Source: Muricea muricata (lineage: Eukaryota > Cnidaria > Anthozoa > Malacalcyonacea > Plexauridae). From it: DNA of 64,000 nucleotides. This document shows, piece after piece, positions 38,170-52,200 of this stretch. The notes under the pieces are model-generated. The model saw only the letters and a list, made by a program, of their open reading frames with translations. It made no database searches and was not told the DNA's origin. Within the stretch, counting starts at the first letter, position 1; each line of letters opens with the position of its first letter. Both the position numbers and the translations under genes were made by a program. The DNA lies in the NCBI GenBank assembly GCA_963855995.1, contig OY979718.1, positions 27,292,782 through 27,356,781 of the forward strand, read 5' to 3'.

Positions 38170-39681
38170 CTTATCACTTGTCACCTAGAGCTAGGTTCCC
38201 TAATTTTAGAGAACGAACTAATAAGCGCTTGCAGGTATCGGAAGAAACACTTACTTGACTTGACACTTACGTATTTGATAGGCGTTTGTTTATGGCTTCG
38301 GGTATACTTTGGAGGACGGATGGCGAGTGATTGCTTTCGCGGTTGACATGTTGAGTTAAGTTGCCGGGTTTGGTGTATCCATTTAATTTGAAATGTTAAT
38401 TTAAAATGTTATCCCATTTAATTTCTAGTAATTAATGATTTCTCATAATTTGACAAATGTAAAACTTAATGGCTTTTTTCATCGCTTCTCTTTTCAAAAC
38501 AACCTTCCTCCTGTTAATCAAGGTGGTCCCAAATAAAAAAAAATACCCGCATGCCTTAATGCGCCCGCATGGAGAAATATGTTGAGAATTTGTTTGCAAA
38601 GTGAGTAGCTTCCCTTGTCTAGATTCCAAAGGTCGCAATTTTTTAAAATCCAGAGCAAAATGTTCCTGTTTTGTCTGGGGCAGGTTGTTCAAAGCGAGGT
38701 TAGCATTAACCCTGAGTTAAAACCTACTGGGGCCGGTTGTTCAAAGCTGGGTTAGCACTAACTGTGGGTTAACGTTTAACCAAATGTTTCAGTTTCTGTA
38801 TTTCTATGTATTCGTTTATTTGAAAACTTCACAAACCTAAACTACTATTGATCAAGAGAATATTTCTAAAGAAATATCTCGCAATTTTATCAACAAGCCA
38901 CTGGAAAGTTCGAAAAGAAATTTTACGTTAACCCAGGGTTAAGCTGCAAAACTTACATAGAAATTTACGTAGGCATACGAGCCATGGGGGCAAGGGGACA
39001 ACTGCCCCCTCCCCCCAAAAAAATATTCTGGCAGCAAAAGAATTGCAAAACTTAGAAAAAGTGAAAAAAATTTAAAATAATTTCTACTTTGTTTCCTATA
39101 AAAAAGTGTTCGAAATTCCCGTGTATTGCTGTATGGGTTTTTCAACTTTTTGCCGTTGGATGAGATCCTCAACTCATGGAGTGGACGATCGACCTTTATA
39201 AAAGTTACTGACGCACGAGCTGCTGCTAAGGGAACCATTGCAAAGGACATGGTTCAAATAATTGGTACTTTTAGCAAACGACTCTGACGGGATAATTAAA
39301 GACATTATAAACATACCACTAATTCATAAGATATAACGTACGCTACCCATAGTTGTAATAATTTTTGTAATTAATAATTTACTTAAAAAATTCTGACACT
39401 TATGAGTTTTGTAGTAAAAATTCAGGCAAATATACTTTACCTCCTAAAAAACTCGAGCCCGTACGCCTGTGGAAATTTATACAAGGTGTTTGAAAAAAGT
39501 AGACAGATCTGAAATCGTTCCCTGTTTCGTGAAACGCCTCAATGTACGGAGTTTTTTTTATTAAAATAGATTTCGTGGTACTTGTAATGTAGAGTAAACA
39601 GAAAAAATGAGAAATTTAAAATTTCAGTACCTGGGTGGTTGTGTTTTTTACGACAGTTAAATATAGCTTGCGTGCTTACGA

Positions 39682-39761
39682 GCTCGAGATTTCTATGCGG
39701 TGATAGTTGATGAGGGCGAAGCCCTCATCAACTATCACCGCATAGAAATTGAGAGCGAGTA
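39682..39761. repeat. Hairpin, about 35 bp arms
   Basis: TTTCTATGCGGTGATAGTTG and its inverse, centred on GAGGGCGAAGCCCTC. Nearly perfect. Confidence 0.9.
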
Positions 39762-39882
39762 ATCTAATTGTTTTAGTAGAATCTGAGATAAATAATTGTG
39801 ATTCATAAGCCATTTTGTTAAAAATAATGCTATGTATTGTATTTGAATTGAAAAAAACTGCGCCAGGAAAATTGTTGTTTTG

Positions 39883-39918
39883 CTACTCGCTATCTATCGA
39901 GGAATAGATAGCGAGTAG
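39883..39918. repeat. Short perfect hairpin
   Basis: CTACTCGCTATCTAT, loop CGAGGA, ATAGATAGCGAGTAG. Confidence 0.9.
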
Positions 39919-41263
39919 AGTAGCCAATCCAATTACAGCATTGCATTAGTATGCTAGTATGATTCTTCTAATTAACAATTAGAACGTTTCTTTACTCGCT
40001 GGCTATAACATCACAAGCATCTTAGCAAGCATCTTAACACCACATAAGTACATAACACCAGGGACGCTGGATCTCGTGGCAACGCCAACGGGGCGGCAGA
40101 AGATGCCCTTCAGATTTTAAGCAGTCATTTTCTTCTTATTTTCTCTTGTTAAATAGAATAAGAGGCGGATAGCAATAACCCGTGAAGAACATTGGCATTT
40201 TGAAAGGAACGTGTATATTAACATGCTGTAGTTATTAGTCAACTACCTCCTCCGCAGGCAGGTTTTACTTCTCAATTTAAATGCCACAAACGCGAGTTGA
40301 AGACCTCAAAAATAGCATCGATTGCTTCGCTAGCTAACTTGATTTCATTAAGGGTACTACTTGGAAATTGCAGGATTTTAACCCTTCTTAGACCGATAAT
40401 AACCTATTAAGTTTGTTTTACTTAAAAGCATAACCTGCACGAGCCGTCGTCTGAATGAGATGTTCTATTCGAAAAACATAGTGCGAGATAATTACTATAG
40501 TTATCCTTGCCAGTCAAGAGGAAAAGGACGAGGTAAACAAAATAACTACATAATTACACAGTCACCATCCCCTGCCCCTTGGGAAAAGATGTGCTGATCA
40601 TTCTACAATATGATTTCTACGCCATGTTTCCGTGCGGTCTGTCCGAGGGCGTTTCATGTGGTCTCATCATTTATATAGATTTAGAGACAGTAATATGCTT
40701 GTTTTAGCATCCACGCAAATACGTTTCTATAGAATTTAAACATATTATTAACCGACTTTCTTGGCTGCGCCAATCAGTTTTTTCTTGTTTGCAGGTGGCA
40801 TAAAACTAGATTTGTCCGCATTGAATATTTGAATATTGCGGTGGCAAGCTGTAATGCATAAATTGCAAAGCGATATACGAAATGCTTCAGCTTGCCGGCA
40901 TACCAAGTAAATTTTTGTCCCACCTAAATCCATTAATCGTTGATTCTCCCGCTATAAACTTAAAGTCGAGATTATCGTGCTTCTATCGTTCCTCAAGGAA
41001 ATGTTAATAAACCTGCGACATTTTTTTTGAGCATGAATTAATGATGAGGTCGCCAGTGCGCATTCTCGGTTGTCGTGTTGTTCGAAATATTGCTTGCCAA
41101 CTGTTACTCGGTTTGGAATACGTTCATACCAACTTTGATTAAACAACGTGGATAATTTTGCTGAATATGTAAGAATTTCGATGGGATTCGAGCTATTGCT
41201 GCACTGATAGTTGGACTTGCAGCATCTTTGCTTCGATTTAATATGTTATATCGATCTTCCACG

Positions 41264-41357
41264 ATGAACTCGTGTGTTCACTCGCCTTGGAAACAATTCG
41301 GACTTAGAGTCTTGATAATGTTTGCCCTGTCAACTTGGGGAACGGATAACTCTCACG
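41264..41357 (+). CDS. Possible signal-peptide first exon
   Basis: The ATG at 41264 gives 31 codons with a basic start and a hydrophobic core (FGLRVLIMFALSTWG), then a donor CACG|GTATGT. It could be the first exon of the adhesion GPCR that starts downstream. However it ends in phase 1, while the next exon I can read (46151) needs phase 0, so at least one exon between them is missing from this model or the exon belongs to something else. Confidence 0.4.
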
Positions 41358-43599
41358 GTATGTACTTTCACACAAGTCGGCGTACTTAGGCAATGTTTTA
41401 CCGACGGATGTACTATGGAAGATTGCTCCGAACCTCTTGGGTTGAATATAATTGAAGAAATAGTTAGTTGTATTTTTAACATACGCATATTTAACGAAAA
41501 CACCTGCCGTATCTAATGTTCGCGCAGCTAAAATTTTCAGACTTTCGACACTTAAGGTTTCATCCTATAGATCTATCTTGCTTCGGAAGTCCTATATATA
41601 CGGTGGAGCTAAGTCATAGGAAATTAAACTCTAAATCTCGAACATTTATTCGCAACATTGTATATGTCGTATATTTTACGGCAGAGTTGCAATAAATTTT
41701 AGGTTCTGAGTGTTGGAGATCGTGAAAAGATTTGCTTTGAACGAGAGTTATATAATCTCTGTTATAGTTGTTAATGATATCTGATTTAGTTTTATCGATT
41801 TGGTTCCTTTAGTTCGTTTTGTCCATATAAATAACTAACGCTGCCTTTTCGAAAATTAGATCTCTCTCTACTAATGTAAAATTTACTAATGTATAAATAT
41901 CTTACTGGTTGGAAATTCGTAGCAAAAACTGGGCCTGAAACGAATGTCGGAGCCATTTACATGTTCAATTCACGTCGAATAGAATGTTTTTATACTAAAT
42001 GCGACCATGCATGAGTGTTAGCTAGTGACGAAGTAAATTTACTTCGGTATTTCGTCACTTTACTTACGTAAAAAATAAGTATTTACTTGTATATCGAAGT
42101 AATTTTTTATGAACTATACCACTTTTTTACTTGTTCAATTATAGTAGCTATACTTTTTGCTTCGTTACTTTTTTATATTTTGGAGAAAATAAAAAAGTTT
42201 AAAGTTATTCTGGAAGCGAAGTCAGTGATGAGCAGACTATGGAGAACATGCTTGGCTCAGCCAGCGTATAGTTTAGGGCTGTTAACTCCGGTTTACTAAA
42301 CCACCCAAAAATTTTATTAGATTATTAAATTCTGTTTCTGTAGTAGCTACTTAAAGTATTTTTTCGAATGCTATTATTTCATTAAAGCAAAATTTTCAAG
42401 GAATAGTTTTACGTTTACTTTAGTAAAATTTTCGGGCGATAGACTTTTTAATACTTTTATTTGAGCAAAAATTTCGCTCAGTAACTTCGACTTCTACATA
42501 AGTAAAAAAAGAGGTGTTACTCTTTAATTTTATGTAACTTTGCTGAACGTGAATATGGCGGATTTGAAAATTCGACGGAAATGCTACTTCTGAAACAGGC
42601 CAATTTGCAGCTGCATGAGCACGTTATTTCAGTAATTTTGGCCTTTTAGCTCTGTAAACAAATTTAGTTTAGCAATTACATGGATTATATAATAGAAATT
42701 CTCTTCCTGTTTAACAACAAGTAACCGATCTGAAAATATTTCGTTAAGTGCCAAACAAGAGTATATTCTTAAGTGCTAAAATATCGACTGGCTTAAATTA
42801 TACTGGCGTAAAATCGACTGACTTGAATTATTATGTACTCGTTATTGATTATTCGACAAGTTGACGTCATGATGACGTGTTGAATAACGTGGTCTTGCAT
42901 ATCACAAAATCGACCCTATATTGAGCATTGAGCTAAAAACAACACCGGAAAAACGTCCAAAGCATATATATATAATCCATGATGAAACGCTTTCTGCAGG
43001 ACTACAATGAGTTTATGAGCAATTTTTTGTTCATGTTTTCACGCATATCAGGCCCTCCGTTTTAACCGCTCAATAAGGCGAATATAGTTAGCATTTATAC
43101 CAATAATAGGATGTCAATGACGTTTCGAGTTAAAGCCACATATCGAGAAGTTTTAGTATCGCACATAAACTTCCCGGCGAAAGCCTTATTAAAAGTCGAA
43201 GTTCTGCATTTCAAATATGCTGCTATATTCCTTAGGTTTTGCCAGCACTTCACTACAAGAATTTTTTGCACGAAAAATTTTCAAACTTGATAAATTCTCT
43301 GCCTGTGAGCGGCGCTGAAACTTTACTTGTTTTGGTTCACGGCCGCACGAGTGGCGGAGTACGTTTGTGACGTAAATTCCGGACATTGTATCTAATTTTA
43401 GTGCGATAACTTTAGGAAATGATAGTCAGGAGAGCCGAGAAGACAGGAAGAAATGAAACACCCGCTGCCCAAACAACTAACTGAAATTTCCATTGGTCGA
43501 AACCGACGATCAATGTGTCCATCAATCAAATCATACGCGTGATACCAGAAACCCTTTTCTTTAGGGACTGCTCGCAGTCGAGTCTGGGTTTTTGTCGAG

Positions 43600-43740
43600 G
43601 GCGAGTGTCGAGGGTAAGATGTCGAGGGTCGAGAGTAAAAAGTCGAGGGTCGAGAGTAAAAAGTCGAAGGTCGAGAGTAAAAAGTCGAGGGTCGACAGTA
43701 AAATGTCGAGGGTCGAAAGTAAAATGTCGAGGGCTGCAAG
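43600..43740. repeat. Minisatellite, about 20 bp unit, plus orientation
   Basis: Seven to eight copies of GTCGAGGGTCGAGAGTAAAA with small variants. Preceded by CTCGCAGTCGAGTCTGGG. Confidence 0.92.
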
Positions 43741-44499
43741 TCTTTCTGGGTTTTGTTCCAATTTTTTTATCATTGGCAATGGTTGAAGATGCACTTCAAT
43801 TTTTGTTGTACTTTTTTATAATCATTTTAATCTCAATTAAATCAGGCTTGCATTAAATTGTTGCTTTTATAGTTAGCGATGATAACTTGTATTAATTTTC
43901 ACGAAAAAAGCCGACACGTGTATTATTTCATTAATGGACGAGCGTCCATCATGATCTGGATAAATAGATAGATTGCTTAATAATACAACATCTTGCAGTC
44001 GTACACTGAATTACAAGTGTATAGCAAGAAATTTACCATACTAAAATTTATATCTACATAAAACTAATAAACAAACATACTCACAGTATTTATCTCGAAT
44101 GTTTTGAGGTATAGTGAATTATATATGAATTTCTGAAGCGATTATCACGTATTTTAGAAAGTTCAAAAGTTCTTGTTCTTAGATGTTCAGTGCAGCATGT
44201 TTTCTTTGATGGTAATAAAAACTATAATTTGTGTTGTCTGGTAGGGATATTGTTGCTAAAGAAGTCAATGGTATATATATATGAACATATTTCGATTACC
44301 GTGTATTGTGTATTGTGTGCATTTTGATAAACATGTAGAAGCAACAAGAAACGGACTAAAATGTTAAATCCTTATTATTACTTTTAAATACCCGCGGCTT
44401 CTTATTTGAGACCCGTACAAGTACATTTTCAACCTTTGCCAAAAATATACGAAAAAATTTGAACAAAATCCTAACTTTTTAGAAGACTTGCCCCTCTCG

Positions 44500-44675
44500 A
44501 GTTTTTACCCTGGACTCTCGAGTTTTTACCCTGGACTCTCGACGTTTTTCTTTCGACCCTCGACATTTTACTCTCGACCCTCGACTTTTTACTCTCGACC
44601 CTCGACTTTTTACTCTCGACCCTCGACATCTTACTCTCGACACTCGACCCTCGACAAAAACCCAGACTCCTCGCA
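44500..44675. repeat. Minisatellite, same unit inverted
   Basis: Units TTTTACTCTCGACCCTCGAC, the inverse of those at 43600, followed by AAAACCCAGACTCCTCGCAG, the inverse of the sequence before the first array. The two arrays with flanks thus form a large inverted repeat with about 760 bp between them. Confidence 0.92.
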
Positions 44676-46150
44676 GTTTAGTATTAAGTATCTCAAAAAC
44701 TATTGCGTGCGTTTGCGATGCGGGCGTTTTTTACGTCAGGGTTTGTAGATTACTTGAATGAATTAGCGAAATTTTTAACAATACTCTTTGCTTTTTAACA
44801 ATAGTTTTTGCGCACCGGCGAACACTTCTTGTGTGAAACGGGTTTTCAACAAATAGTGTTGAATTATAGAATATTTTAAATAAATAAATAATTTAAAGTG
44901 GCTTTTGATTATAAGCCACCTTGAGTCTAAAATTTATAGCTTTGTAGAAAAAACTACGTTTAGAGCTAAACTACCCAGAATTACACTAATTTGTTGAAAG
45001 CATTGAACGCTCTCTGCATTAGCAAACTTTTCCGACTGTAATCCTTTTTTTGTACACCTCATAGTGTTTGATGCAGTGGCGGTAGCGAAGCCAGCCCAAC
45101 AATTTGGTAATGCTATATGCAAATTTGAATCACCATCATTCATTTCTTTAGAAATTGATTCTTTATACGGTCTGTAAACACATAAAATTTGCATTTGCAT
45201 GTCCAAATGTTGGGCTCGTTTCGCAACTAGCAGCGTATATTACCGTGTCCTATACAGGGTGTATAAAAAGTAGATTTTTTGAAGTAGCAAATTAGCTGTT
45301 GTATTAGTATTTGACACCTGAACGACACCAACTGCTTCGAGCAAGGGATATGTGAAAGCACACGTACAAGGTTTTTTACACATCATGGGAAATCAATATT
45401 CACGTCCTAAAATTCCTAAGTGTACAACACCTTGTGCTGCGTTTTCCGAATCATTAGCTTGAAGTATTCAGTGCCGTCAAATTACTGAAAAGATTGAGCA
45501 AAGATAAAGGAATTATTCAGTAATATATTAACTGTTACCTTTACTTTTTCGTAGTGTCTTATGAAATATTCATGATTTTTATAGCCATGGCAATAGCTGC
45601 TGAAGTTGAAAACCTCGAAAACTTAATAACGAATACAAGCGGGCTGGTATGGACGCGATTGGTGTTTACTCCCAGAAATTAATTTGTTAAAGCTCGTGTA
45701 AAGTTTCATGTGAAACAACGTTTGACAAAACTCATATATGGACATTATCATCCATTATAGTTGGGGCAATGGAAATTTAATCACTAAAAATAATAACGTA
45801 GCAATTCTTTGCCTAGAATGAAGTAATTCATTTGATCAATTATTTGAGAGTTTGCATGATTACCTCCTGATTGTACAGTAGACGTGATTAACTTGGTGTT
45901 GACTTCCCCTCCCACTGACCATGGCCTTTCGAAACACCGGCCTTTTCGGTAAATAGTCCTTAAATGAAACTTTATGGAGGAACCTTAACACCATCCCAAA
46001 ACAGAATGGTCTTTGCACGCCTCTGACAGGAATATGCTTCTCACTTGCCGAACTCGCGACACGTTGGTTAATATTATCCATGTATGTTTTGCCCGGATGA
46101 CTATCTGCATTTCTAGCTAGCTATGACTGTTGATCAACCTTTCACTGTAG

Positions 46151-46213
46151 ACACCTCAGGAAGAATCTCTTCTCATCAAAACAATTGAAGAATTAATTTC
46201 AAACAACGAGAAG
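46151..46213 (+). CDS. Adhesion GPCR exon: N-terminal helix-like segment
   Basis: 21 codons, TPQEESLLIKTIEELISNNE, acidic and helix-prone. Acceptor CACTGTAG, donor AAG|GTAAGC; phase 0 to 0. The first exon that can be linked to the rest. Confidence 0.7.
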
Positions 46214-49200
46214 GTAAGCGGTGCATGTTTTGAAGCAGTGGCTGGAAATATTTTCCCAGTTTTTCAACGCATTTTTTTGTTTAAAATGATGTTTCGATGT
46301 ATCCTTGTGCATAATTTGGTTATGACGACGGTCGCCAGTCATTAACATGGGAAAATATCTATATTTAGCATCGTGTCTTGCTGAACAAATGAAAAAGTGA
46401 AAATCTATAAATTTAATTCAGTCAATCATGTTAAACAGAGATGTTAAATTCCTATACCCGTTTTACAATTAGTAGATTCATTTGTTGTTTAGATTTTGTT
46501 GAAAAAGGTTGTACTTATATCCATTGCAGACGTGGTACCCACAAGGATTCACTTCGCCAGATTACAGTTTATACCCTTCCGATGGACAACGAGTTGTGCA
46601 ACTCAAAAGCATTGCTGATACTGGCATGAATGTGATAGAGAGGGTTGATAATCGCCTGAAGGAAATGGAAGAAGAGAAACGAAGAGGAATGGGAAGATGG
46701 GGATTTCTTGAAACGATGGACGATACACCGTACAGAATTTCTACAAACAGCCCTGAGTTAGGTAAAGAAATATACGCGGATTGTTGATGGGCGTTTTGAA
46801 AACCCGGAGCGCCGGATATCACGGAATGTTGCGGAATATGCCGGAATTTCGTGAAATATTCCGGAATATTGCGAAATTCTTCCGGAATATGGTGGAATTT
46901 CTATGAATCTTTTCATTCATAAAGAACGAGACATATAACATGTAAGCAAATATTTTGTAAGTGTTCATAAAGAAAGAGACATAACATATTCTCCCGTTCT
47001 ATATTATTACTCACAAACATTTGACTTTAGTTTTTGTGAAATAGACAAATTTTGCGATCTCAAAAATTTTAATATAAGCCAAAAAGAACGAAAATCCACG
47101 TCCACAGTTGAAAAGAGCGCTTTAAAATTCGTATAACTGCAAAGTTTCATGGAGAAATATCATGATATCAGGATATTATGGCCATGCGGAGTTTGTTTTT
47201 TCATATATTTTCATATATTATTGAATATAATGGCACATATTAAATCAATACCCGTTTCTTGCGAAGGTGGGTGTTCAATTACTTCCGCCGTTAGAACAGT
47301 ACATATATAAGGTATATAAATTGTAAAAACTTTAATGGCCGTGATATTTGTATTTTAATGGTGCTAGTTTTCTGTTTCTTCCCTTGAATGAAAATTTCGA
47401 GATCACTAAGTTTGTCTATTTGATGCTGTTCTGCTATATTTTAGAAGAATTTCATAATATTCCGGCATATACACCGAAATTCCGGCTTATCATGCCATAT
47501 TTCGCGATGATAAATGTTAATACATGCATGATAATGTGGCGGTTGGTTTTAGACTGAATACTTTGCTAGTGTTTCAGAGACACCTGTCTTATTTCACACT
47601 TGCATAAAATCTAATAAAGCAATAATACTGTTCGACAGAACAATCTAAGGTTCACACAATTTAATATGTGATATGAATGCACGTCAGTTCAAAAGTTATT
47701 GTTATAACAATAGAGTTGACGTTCGCGGGCATAAATATGTTTTTGGCCCGACTCAGAATCATTTTAGCCCGAGCGTAGCGAGGGTTAAAATGAGCTCTGA
47801 GGAGGGCCAAAAACATATTTATGCCCAAGAACGTCAACTCTATTACTATTATAATAACTTTAAAGCCTTTTTAACGTTTAACTTTAACTTTGTTTTTCAA
47901 AAAAACAACTACACTTAAATGGCTTTCGACTATTTATACATTGACTATCACGTCAGCGGGCTAAAATGTACGAGTTTCGCAACGCATCGACCGTTTTGGA
48001 AGGCATCGACCGAAAATACAATTAAAAAAAAATCAATCAAGAAAGACTATGAATAATCAAGGATACATTATTTCAGTCGCCGTTGTCTTTCCTCCCGTTA
48101 CAACGCCAAAACATAACATTTTTCGTTGTGATTACAACGTCAGCATCTAACCCCAGCGAATGGGTCAGACTAAGCAAATTTGCGAGAAACTAAACTTGAA
48201 CGTTTTTTATTATGAAAACATCGGTTTTTATCATCTGAAGCGGTATTGAAATCGTATCATCGATGGGAACGACAAGCTTTTTATACAATAATTTATTTGA
48301 GTCAGTTTGCTTTTGCCATCGTCGTCCAGTTGCTATCGTAAAGCTTAAGGTTCCTATTTAAGTCGTTGTTGGTATCGTCATGCAGCTGTTTTTGTTTGGA
48401 ATAACGTAGCGACGGTAGTCAAAGTGGTCAGGAATGTCCTCATCAATTTGTTTCATTTTAGGGTGACTTCTGTGACCATTGTCAAGCTTGTCTTTTTTTC
48501 CGTGTCCGTGATTTATGTAAACATTACCATTCCTTAAATTGGAATCATTATTCCCTTTTCTGCGGCAGTATTTTGTAATCTCGTTCACTTCTCGTTACAG
48601 TGCTTGAGATTCAGAAATATGATTGCTTGAATAATGAGGGGATGTTTCTGCCATCAAATCTTTCAAAGGATGTTTCTGGCAGTGTGTGGAAGGAATATTC
48701 TGACAGCGTTTATGTTCCTTTCAATTGTCCAACTATCTATGATTGTAAGTATGGCTTGTCAGAGTTTTGCGTCGTTCAAAAAATGTAATTTAAGAAACAC
48801 CTTTGTAGATCGAAAACACTTTCGAGCAAAAAGACACTCTTGATGTACGCTTTCCCCTGCCACACATCTACCCCCTTCCCCCACCGTAAACGCTTTCGGT
48901 CAGAAAGGTACAAGATGAAGTCTTTGTTTTGCATCTTTTTTAGTTAATCGAGAAAAGGAAGCAAAAGAATACCAGAGATTAACGGCTCGATTTCGACGTC
49001 AAAGAAGATCAGTAAATTCTGGCGATTCGTGTGAGTATGTTTAGAATATACCACTGATACCACAGTAGCACAACGGTATGCTGGCTGTTTGATCTTGCAT
49101 CTGTGACTTGGTGATGACTGTGTCTGCGTGCAATTACATATTAATAAATTATAAAAACGTTATTTTGGTAAGATCTCAGAAAAAATGAAGAAAGCCACTC

Positions 49201-52200
49201 CACCCTCTGTTTATGCTTTAAAATATGCATATATTCAACCAAGATTTACATCTCACTAAAAGTGCCAATTTAAACCCATTGTTTCTTTCAGTCACCATAA
49301 TTCAAGTAAATTTGACACTAACAAGTGAATCATTCAATGAGACGTTATACGATCCCAATACCGATGATTATCTGAACCTCTCCCAAGCTCTCATAGATCA
49401 GGTAGGTTTTTTTGAATTTACCTTTCCATGCCGAATACCTCACAATTCACGCCACTTCGGACTTCTTCCCTGACACACATTTCTTTCCTTTACTATGCAT
49501 GACGAAAAACACATGGTCGCCTATACGTCCCCAAAATATAGGTTACATAGGTTATATTTATCATCGACACGCCCGTATGACGCGACAGAACTCAAAACAA
49601 CTCGGTTTTCTTTACAGATTGATCCGATTTTCACCGATCATTACAACGAAGTGAATTACTTCAGTTACAGGTACTGTTATCTTACACCACAGTCGCTCAC
49701 GGCTTGGGAGTCGGACCAGGGTTTCCGATCAGCAATTTCTACTTAGCAAATTTTGAAGATTATCGTGACGCTTGACAATTTTATATAAAATTTTCTAAAC
49801 AGTGACGTGTTTGTTAGTTGTCCTATCTATTTAATGACTAAGTAAAGCACCGCAGCTCTTACAATATGATATTCATTCAAAACAATCGAAGATTTGGTCG
49901 ACAAAATCTCATTCATCCGACTAATTATACCTTTACTAAGTACTCAAATGAAAGCAACAGCCACAATCAATGGCATGGATATGGTCTTTGCTTTCAGGCT
50001 GCAGCGCTTCCATAAGAAGTCCATTTATTCAATTATTGTTTCTTGTTTGCCATCGAAAAGAGCCGAATTTGAAAAACTCAAGGTACAGCGTCACTTTCAA
50101 AATATTCAGCGTAAGCCTAAACCATGATCCCGAACACTGCAGATGCGACAGAATATGGTCACTATATTTATTAATGTTGCTCGTGCCATTTAGTAAACTA
50201 CTCAAAATTACTGTCACCTTTAGCTCTGAACGTGCAGCGGAGTGCACATGCGACGGTAATTTCGATCTTGCTCCCGGTTTGGAAATATGTAAACGACATG
50301 TTGTGCATGCAGCAAGGAAAAGTAATGTGTTTTTGTTGGCCTAAAACCAATTACAAATTTTTAAATTTTAGGTTAAAATCATAAGCATTCATCAATGAAA
50401 ATATTTTTTCAAGTAAACGCGTCTAAAGCCGTTCATTTTTAACAATCTAGTCACTGCTAAACAGGCTGTATAAGCAAGTGTAATCTAAAATGCACCGGTT
50501 CAACTGCAACTGCCTTTATAAACTATATATGTATTTGCAAGTGACACTTTCCTTGATCATGGCTGGCTTAAAGTTCATTCAATTACTCGCTATCATAAAG
50601 TTCAATTATTTGTATGATGGCTTTTGAAGTGGATGTACGAAAATATTTTCTTTCTTGCGGTTACTTTTTTCTTTGAGACTTAGTAGATTTAACACTAGTT
50701 TTATCATGTTTTTTCTGCTAACCTCAAAACTTCTCTGCAGTGGCGGATCCAGGGTAAGTCAACATAAATTATAGCAGCTCAATTTTAAATTCAAAATAAC
50801 TTTATAACAATGTCATAGGTTATAAATTTCAAAAGAATAAAATCTAACCAATGAATTTGCTTTGAGGGTATTTTAAAATGTAAATATATCCTAGAATGAG
50901 CTGTGGTAATTTATTTTGACTTACCCTGGATCCGCCACTGCTTCTCTGAGACCAATGGTCCTTCGGTCCACCATATCATGCAGCCAATTGACTAAATTAA
51001 CTGACCTACACTAGTTTTCCAGGGGGTTGCGAGAAGGCAGTATGATAAGTGCGAATATTTTTTTTCTCTAGGCCAGGTAGCGTGATAGCCACCTTTCACA
51101 TCAATACAACACATCCTAACCCAGCTGTCTTTGTGCGGACCACATTTACCACAGAGATAGGTGACGGTACATTGGGTACTTTAAACGTAAGCGCACTGGC
51201 AGTCGGCGAATTTGTATTTGGTAAGTTGTACTTGCTAGAATGGGAGCCGCGTGGGAGTGTACCAAAGATATCTCATATACACTAGATAGCGCATCTGTAT
51301 ATCAAAAAGTGGAGCCAGAAATCTCAGCGGTATTCTTTGATAACAATAGGCGGCGGCCATCAAAAAATGCTACAGAAAACACTATACTTTTCTGTATGTG
51401 TGTATTAAATACTTTTTAGCTGCATAGAAAGGATTTATTGTTAACTTTGTCCATTTCCGCAATGCGAAATACACAAATTGTCATGCTCCGTGTCAACTCT
51501 GTGGGAACGACCAGCGCCTGCGATCCGGCTTCAATTTTCGCCTGCCCACAGTGTGGGATACACCATCTAGTGTGTATGAGATATCAAGGGGCTGTACGTA
51601 AATCTGGACAATATTTTTCTACATTATACATGACTGCTGTTTATGGCTTGTTATTTGCGAATTCATGCATATAGTAGAGACTAACATGCAGGCAAACTAA
51701 GGGTAGCTAGCTTTGTTTGCTAGCACACAATTCGATTAGCTAGCAGATAACTCAATTAACTGCCTGTTGAGCCTGCAATGCAGATTATCAAGTTATTTCT
51801 GCCTGAAACGTACAATAAAACCATTATTTGATTCGGTTTGGTATGTGGAAAGTTACTGTCCGTAAGAGTTAATAGTATTATCACTGATAATTTTGTATAT
51901 CACAAAAACCTCATCCGATAATTGTTTATTAATATTTGTTTTATCCGAAATGAGTGGCAAAAATATTTTGTATGCCGCCCACACTCGTCGTGCGGAGGAC
52001 GTCTCTAAACCAGTGTTGGCCAGTAAGGACATAAATTTACTTCGCTACTTTAGTTTACTTAAGTAAAAACTCGACGTAATTTTCTCGTTAACTATTTTTT
52101 AACAAATTTTACTTAAGTTAATTTTGTTATAATTTGGTAAAGGGAAATTATTCTCAAAAAGAAGTCAGGGACGAACAGGCTAGCTAGTGAGAATGTGTTT

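Larger units (their letters stand above)
38168..41263. other. Gene-poor region with small repeats and hairpins
   Basis: No convincing coding sequence. Noted: two tandem starts of a repeat reading GGTTGTTCAAAGC(G/T)(A/G)GGTTAGCA at 38685 and 38735, with an inverse-type end GTTAACCCAGGGTTAA near 38930; a C/G-rich stretch near 38988-39020; hairpins at 39682-39761 and 39883-39918. Confidence 0.5.
41358..46150. other. Gene-poor region or long intron, with repeats
   Basis: No exon could be fixed. Contains a repeat at about 42012-42560 rich in ACTTACGTAA/TACTTCG words that resembles 52010-52330 (shared GGCTCAGCCAG segment), and an inverted pair of minisatellites at 43600-43740 and 44530-44670. Confidence 0.5.

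Noticed and set aside
43398..44748. Frames reading RPSTFYS or SRVESKK repeats
   Set aside because: Translations of the 20 bp minisatellites in several frames on both strands.
49055..49130. tRNA-like stretch in the intron after the basic linker exon
   Set aside because: Some A-box/B-box-like words, but no cloverleaf could be drawn.
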